17,630 nt of DNA from Clostridia bacterium BRH_c25 (GTDB taxonomy: Bacteria; Bacillota_A; Clostridia; Lutisporales; Lutisporaceae). The position numbers were made by a program, and so were the translations under genes. Where the stretch lies: contig LOES01000100.1 in the NCBI GenBank assembly GCA_001515955.1, forward strand, positions 1 through 17,630, in the 5' to 3' direction. Numbering within the stretch: position 1 is the first letter of the stretch; each line of letters starts with the position of its first letter. Shown here piece by piece: positions 13,947 through 17,630 of this stretch. Below the pieces are notes generated by a model, which saw only the letters and a program-made list of their open reading frames with translations, made no database searches and had not been told where the DNA came from.

Positions 13947-14405
13947 TCACTCGCCTGTAGATCCGAAGCCACCGGCACCTCTTTCTGTCGCTTCAAGCTT
14001 ATCTGTCTCCTGGAGCTTAACATTCAGTACAGGCATGAATACTATCTGTGCTATCCTGTCTCCGGGCTTTATGGTGTAATCACTGCTGCCGTGGTTGATT
14101 ACCGGACAAATTATCTCACCGGTATAATCCGAATCAATTACTCCGACGCAGTTTACAAGGGATATCCCGTGTTTGCTGGATAGTCCGCTTCTTGGAAAAA
14201 CAAAGCCTCCTATACCACTATGAGGAATCTGTATAGCTATTCCGGTATTCACCTTGACTATTTCGCCGGGTTTTATGCTGATCTCTGACTTTATACATGC
14301 ACTTAAGTCCATACCTGCCGATCCGGCTGTTGCATATTCCGGGGTTCTGGGCTCCACGCCACTATCACTGCTTGTCCCTATGTATTTTACTATTATCTCG
14401 TCCAC
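13947..14405 (-). CDS. dut: dUTP diphosphatase (trimeric dUTPase)
   Basis: 152 residues with all five trimeric dUTPase motifs in order: AGSAGMDLSA (about 27-36), PRSGLSSKHGI (71-81), VGVIDSDYTGEI with the catalytic Asp91 (87-98), GDRIAQIVFMPV (115-126) and the C-terminal arm ERGAGGFGSTG (141-151). It hydrolyses dUTP to dUMP and pyrophosphate, keeping uracil out of DNA and feeding dTMP synthesis. Start codon is GTG, with AGGAGGA 6 nt upstream and no competing ATG. It follows the M16 peptidase gene by 20 bases and is probably cotranscribed with it. It is an addition relative to the B. subtilis order. Full motif set suggests a chromosomal housekeeping enzyme. Confidence 0.96.
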   Translation of the reverse strand: MDEIIVKYIGTSSDSGVEPRTPEYATAGSAGMDLSACIKSEISIKPGEIVKVNTGIAIQIPHSGIGGFVFPRSGLSSKHGISLVNCVGVIDSDYTGEIICPVINHGSSDYTIKPGDRIAQIVFMPVLNVKLQETDKLEATERGAGGFGSTGE

Positions 14406-14425
14406 TGCAATTCCTCCTCAGGTGT

Positions 14426-15682
14426 TTATTTAAACATACTCCTAATGTCGGTATTGTTTTCCATAGATCCGATCACTGCAGCACCCATGCTGTCCGTATC
14501 AAATATATGTCCTATTATGCTGTTCACACTGTCCATATCTACCTTGTCGATTCTCTCCAGTATTTCTGTCGGAGAATATATCCTTTCAAGCAGCAGCTCT
14601 GACTTGCCAATGGATATCATTCTTCCGCTGGTACTCTCCAAGCCCAGTATATAACTGCCTTTAAGCTGTTCCTTGGAGTCGTACAGCTCTTCCTCGGTTA
14701 TTCCGGTTTTTTTGATTGCCCGTATCTCTTCCATAATAAGCTCTGCTACGCTTTTCAGGTTGTCGGGTTTGGAGCCTGCATAAATTGAAAATAATCCGCA
14801 GTCTTCAAAAGCTGATGGGTAGGAGAATACCGAATATGCAAGTCCCCTATCCTCTCTTATTTTCTGGAACAGCCTTGAGCTCATTGCTCCTCCAAAAACA
14901 TTATTCAATATCAGCATCGGATAGAATGCTCTGTTTTTTATATCAACTCCATTAAAGCCCATGCAAAGATGAACCTGCTCAGTGATCTTGTTTTTAAGCT
15001 TGTATTCAGGTTCGAACCTCGGCATTATTAATTGTGTGGTGCTGCTTTTCTTGTATGAAGCTTTCTCAAAGTATCCTTTTATCTTTTTAATTACATCATT
15101 ATGCTTAAAATTTCCTACAACAGAGATGACTATATTCTGGGGAATGTAATTTTCATTGAAGTAATTCACTATTCTTTCTCTATTAAGATTCTCCAAGGAT
15201 TCCTCAGTTCCGAGAATAGACATTCCCAGCGGATTACCTGACCACACTGCCTGGCTGAAAAGGTCATGTACAAGATCCTCCGGAGAATCCTCGTACATAT
15301 TGATTTCCTCTATGACTACGCCTCTCTCTTTATCTATTTCCTCACGGTCAAAGTTGGAGTTGAAGAACATATCTGACAATACATCAAGAGCTATGTCAAA
15401 ATGCGTGTCGAGAACCTTGGCATAAAAGCAAGTACATTCCTTTGATGTAAATGCATTAAGCTGTCCTCCGATTTTGTCTACACTATTGGCAATTTCCTTC
15501 GCTGATCTTTTCTTTGTTCCCTTAAAAAGCATATGCTCGATAAAATGTGAAATCCCGTTATTTTCAAAGCTTTCATATCTTGAACCGATTTTAACCCATA
15601 TACCAAGGGAAACCGAATTTACATATGGTATTTCTTCAGTTACCACTCGTACACCATTTATCAAAAGTTCTTTTTGAAACAT
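14426..15682 (-). CDS. mlpA: M16-family zinc metallopeptidase (MlpA/YmxG-like)
   Basis: About 418 residues, the size of single-unit M16B peptidases. The inverted zinc motif HFIEH lies near residues 46-50, with the third ligand in VIEEINMYEDSPEDLVHD about 75 residues on. The C-terminal half has the family's FGGAMSSRLFQKIREDRGLAYSV substrate-binding segment. Two adjacent ATGs are possible; the second (15682) is chosen because AGGAGG sits 6 nt before it. B. subtilis mlpA lies in the same position relative to ylxY and ymxH. The protein is probably cytoplasmic (no signal peptide). It has its own strong promoter and likely reads through into dut. Confidence 0.94.
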   Translation of the reverse strand: MFQKELLINGVRVVTEEIPYVNSVSLGIWVKIGSRYESFENNGISHFIEHMLFKGTKKRSAKEIANSVDKIGGQLNAFTSKECTCFYAKVLDTHFDIALDVLSDMFFNSNFDREEIDKERGVVIEEINMYEDSPEDLVHDLFSQAVWSGNPLGMSILGTEESLENLNRERIVNYFNENYIPQNIVISVVGNFKHNDVIKKIKGYFEKASYKKSSTTQLIMPRFEPEYKLKNKITEQVHLCMGFNGVDIKNRAFYPMLILNNVFGGAMSSRLFQKIREDRGLAYSVFSYPSAFEDCGLFSIYAGSKPDNLKSVAELIMEEIRAIKKTGITEEELYDSKEQLKGSYILGLESTSGRMISIGKSELLLERIYSPTEILERIDKVDMDSVNSIIGHIFDTDSMGAAVIGSMENNTDIRSMFK

Positions 15683-15725
15683 CATTTACCTCCTGATGTA
15701 TATATTAATATAAACCGTACAACTC

Positions 15726-15754
15726 ATTATATATAAAGTACTGTTTTTTATCAA
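15726..15754 (-). promoter_or_regulatory. Sigma-A promoter of the M16 peptidase-dut unit
   Basis: The minus strand has TTGATA (15749-15754), 17 bp, and a perfect TATAAT (15726-15731). The -35 overlaps the stop codon of the upstream deacetylase gene, and the leader is about 35-40 nt. Confidence 0.7.
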
Positions 15755-16464
15755 TTATTTTCTAAGGCGTCACTTACTGTTGTTATTTCGTAGCCATGGT
15801 TCTTCAAGATTTCAATCATTAGCGGAAGAGCTTCTATAGTGACCTTCGTGGGGTGCATAAGTACTATTGCACCATTGTGGTGCTTTTTTTCCAACCGCTG
15901 AATTATCTTGTTGTAATCCTTGGTATTCCAGTCTATCGTATCTATGCTCCACATTATAACCTTATATCCCAAGGCTTCTGCAGAGTCAACCACAGTATCA
16001 TTTACATCACCGTATGGGGGTGCGAAAAGCACCGTTTTACAGTCGGTAATTCTTTTTACTATTTCTTCTGTTTTCAAAATTTCCTGCTTGTTTGCCTCCG
16101 GAGTCAGCTTGCTGTGGTACAAATGCTTGTATCCATGATTGCCCAGCTCATGCTCGTCTTTATGTATGCTTTTTAACAGCTCCTCATTCTTCTCCGCCCA
16201 TTGGCCTCCGATAAAGAAGGTTATTTCTATATCATTGTCCTTGAACAGCTTAAGCATTGAGGGCAGGTATTCCTCGCCCCAGACTACATTACAGGCGAAG
16301 GCTATTTTCTTTTCATCATCCGCCCCCTTATATATCGGTTCATAATAGTTCATTGTGTTTATGCTTATCATTCGCAGTGCAGCTATGAAAAGGAACAGAA
16401 ACGCAAGCATTATAAGTATTACAAGAAGCTTTCTCTTACTGATTATTATTAACCTGGATTTCAA
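15751..16464 (-). CDS. ylxY: YlxY-like polysaccharide deacetylase-fold protein, motif 1 altered
   Basis: About 237 residues. A TTG at 16464 with GGAGGG 6 nt upstream is the best start; a longer ATG frame (16506) buries that ribosome binding site. A membrane helix (LLVILIMLAFLFLFIAAL) near the N-terminus anchors an outward-facing NodB domain. Motif 2 is intact (ELGNHGYKH, two zinc-type histidines), motif 3 is FAPPYGD without the usual arginine, motif 4 is WSIDTIDW and motif 5 VLMHP. Motif 1, normally TFDDGP, is ACNVVWGEE, so the catalytic base and a metal-binding aspartate are missing. It may therefore be inactive or changed in function. Synteny with ylxY, next to mlpA, supports the name. Confidence 0.85.
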   Translation of the reverse strand: MKSRLIIISKRKLLVILIMLAFLFLFIAALRMISINTMNYYEPIYKGADDEKKIAFACNVVWGEEYLPSMLKLFKDNDIEITFFIGGQWAEKNEELLKSIHKDEHELGNHGYKHLYHSKLTPEANKQEILKTEEIVKRITDCKTVLFAPPYGDVNDTVVDSAEALGYKVIMWSIDTIDWNTKDYNKIIQRLEKKHHNGAIVLMHPTKVTIEALPLMIEILKNHGYEITTVSDALENN

Positions 16465-16548
16465 GACTATCCCTCCAAATTGAAATATGTGGTTATAGTA
16501 ATTCATATTCAGAGAAGAAGTCCAAAATACAGGTTAATGAAATATTAA

Positions 16549-16980
16549 TCAGCCTTTTAGTTTGAATACAATAATACCTGCAATCATAATGGCTATTCCA
16601 AGAAGCTTTGTTATATCAAACTTAATAATCGGACTGCCGAACAGTCCGAATGAATCAATAATAGTTGCTGCAATAAGTTGAGTAACCAATAGTATGGCCA
16701 CGCTGTAGGTTGCACCAAGAGCATAAATTGCATTCATAACACTGAATAATATCAGTACTCCCAGCATGCCTCCTGCTAAATACAGTTTATTTACTTCTCC
16801 AATTCTTGAGTAGCTTCCATTTCCTATGGTCATCATAATAATAAATGTGAATACCCAACCAGTTCCGTGAACAAAAGTGTTTGTTTCCCAAAAACCTATC
16901 TTTTCTCCTAGTCTTGTATTGAATACTGACTGCAGACATATGAATATTCCTGCTGCAATTGAAAATAAAATTCCTTTCAT
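16549..16980 (-). CDS. Small DMT-superfamily membrane protein (YdcZ/DUF606 type)
   Basis: About 143 residues, almost wholly hydrophobic, with five predicted helices. Markers include the family's opening AAGIFICLQSVFNTRLGEKIG, then HGTGWVFTFIIMM, LGVLILFSVMNAI, YSVAILLVTQLIAATIIDSFGLFG and LLGIAIMIAGIIV. These resemble the half-size DUF606/YdcZ transporters, which often act in pairs; no partner is adjacent. The ATG at 16980 has AGGAG 8 nt upstream. A longer frame to 17133 runs through a GC-rich non-coding leader and has no transporter-like content. Substrate unknown. Confidence 0.82.
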   Translation of the reverse strand: MKGILFSIAAGIFICLQSVFNTRLGEKIGFWETNTFVHGTGWVFTFIIMMTIGNGSYSRIGEVNKLYLAGGMLGVLILFSVMNAIYALGATYSVAILLVTQLIAATIIDSFGLFGSPIIKFDITKLLGIAIMIAGIIVFKLKG

Positions 16981-17009
16981 GTTACAACTCCTAACTTCTA
17001 TTAAAATAT

Positions 17010-17169
17010 AACGAGGCCAAAAGATGTCCCCCACCACTATAGGTGGCTGGTACCGAATTAGCTTTACAGGCGGTGGGAATATACCCCGCCTCGTTGAAAG
17101 GCTGGTCGCAAGCAAAGCTTGCTGCTCGCCCATGCAACCCGGGGGTGTTGTAATTGCATGCGCAATTAC
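17010..17169 (-). promoter_or_regulatory. GC-richer, hairpin-rich leader upstream of the DMT gene (structured RNA or mobile-element remnant)
   Basis: Read on the minus strand, this has a perfect 8-bp hairpin, GTAATTGC/GCAATTAC (17150-17169), then a perfect 6-bp hairpin, GCAAGC/GCTTGC (17108-17122). An 8-bp outer stem, AACGAGGC with GCCTCGTT (ends near 17097 and 17010), encloses GGCGG/CCGCC and CCACC/GGTGG hairpins. It is noticeably richer in G+C than its neighbours and ends about 30 nt before the DMT start. It could be a cis-regulatory RNA or the end of an IS200/IS605-like element. I recognise no named family with certainty. Confidence 0.5.
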
Positions 17170-17177
17170 TTCCGTTG

Positions 17178-17630
17178 TTATAAAAAGCTTAAATCCTTCG
17201 ATTCCGGAGCTTTCACTTCGATTCTGATTCCCTCAGCTTCCAAAAATCCGGAAAACTGAGTAAAACACTTGCTTAATTCTTCCTTTAGCCTTTTACTTTG
17301 CTTTACTTCAGGCTCCCACCACCAGTTTTTTACTATCAAGGTCCTGGTGTTTTTATCCCAACCCGGCTCAAACCTTGCTATGAATCTGTCCCCATAAAGC
17401 ACCGGCAGCACATAATAACCATAGCTTCGCTCAGAAGCAGGCTTATATACCTCCCAGCGGTAATCAAAGTCAAACAGCTCCAATACCAGCTTCCTGTCCC
17501 AGAGCAAATTGTCCAATGGAGCCAGAATAAAGGCATGCTTTACCGGCTGCTTGCTTTCCAGAACACTATCCAAAAGCTGTTTTTCTTCACTGTTCATATA
17601 CAAAGGGTATTTTATACCCTCAACTATGAC
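17178..17630 (-). CDS. YcaQ/AlkZ-like winged-helix DNA glycosylase family protein, C-terminal part (runs off the right edge)
   Basis: The frame is open to the right edge of the window, so this is the C-terminal ~150 residues of a longer protein. It begins VEGIKYPLYMNSEEKQLL. FILAPLDNLLWDRKLV is followed by LFDFDYRWEVYKP, then RSYGYYVLPVLYGDRFIARFEP, the most conserved block of the HTH_42/YcaQ family. Known members (AlkX/YcaQ, AlkZ) unhook interstrand crosslinks or remove alkylated bases; the catalytic QxQ motif lies N-terminal of this fragment and cannot be checked. It ends 198 bases before the DMT start codon, with the structured leader between them. Confidence 0.87.
   Translation of the reverse strand, partial: VIVEGIKYPLYMNSEEKQLLDSVLESKQPVKHAFILAPLDNLLWDRKLVLELFDFDYRWEVYKPASERSYGYYVLPVLYGDRFIARFEPGWDKNTRTLIVKNWWWEPEVKQSKRLKEELSKCFTQFSGFLEAEGIRIEVKAPESKDLSFL

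Noticed and set aside
17024..17227. 67-codon + strand frame, and the 5' extension of the DMT gene to 17133
   Set aside because: Both lie in the hairpin-rich leader, with no ribosome binding site or recognisable protein family. The DMT family start is at 16980.

Overview
This window reads as chromosome of an endospore-forming, low-GC member of the Firmicutes, most likely a clostridial lineage. Almost every gene lies on the minus strand. Their order (right to left) matches, with additions, the Bacillus subtilis block ylxY - mlpA - ymxH - spoVFA(dpaA) - spoVFB(dpaB) - asd - dapG - dapA - ymfA - tepA - spoIIIE. Here I see a YlxY-like deacetylase (15751-16464), an MlpA-like M16 peptidase (14426-15682), dUTPase (13947-14405), YmxH/YlmC (13604-13852), DpaA (12562-13425), DpaB in two pieces, aspartate kinase (7204-8436), TepA (1567-2310) and the N-terminal half of an FtsK/SpoIIIE translocase (1-1329). 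asd and dapA are absent, and a three-gene MacB-like ABC transporter operon (2572-7016) sits between the kinase and tepA. At the right edge lie a small DMT-type membrane protein and the C-terminal part of a YcaQ/AlkZ-like protein, separated by a GC-richer, hairpin-rich stretch.

The outstanding feature is a compact 3,275-bp element (about 8991-12265) that splits dpaB, the flavoprotein subunit of dipicolinate synthase. The 5' part of dpaB ends a few codons after its join with the element, and the 3' part lies more than 3 kb away in the same orientation and relative frame. Both boundaries carry the same 6-bp core (CCTGTA on the + strand, direct orientation). Recombining at that core restores one uninterrupted 198-codon gene with the expected family sequence across the join. 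The element carries an intact large serine recombinase, a RelA/SpoT-synthetase-domain protein, a long imperfect inverted repeat and a short array of heptamers. This is the architecture of a developmentally excised, skin-like element: the vegetative chromosome keeps dpaB broken, and the mother cell would excise the element to make dipicolinic acid. Similar elements are known in sigK (skin), spsM, gerE and, as I recall, spoVFB of a Bacillus (a large prophage-like element called vfbin). A minimal two-gene version in a clostridial-type dpaB is the part that may be undescribed.

Regulatory signals fit this reading. dpaA has a near-perfect sigma-K-type promoter (AC, 17 bp, CATATTATA) just before a well-placed ribosome binding site, and the recombinase has a degenerate sigma-E-like promoter. 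Several housekeeping-type promoters and hairpin terminators punctuate the rest. Two different families of dispersed hairpin-forming repeats each occur twice in the intergenic gaps.
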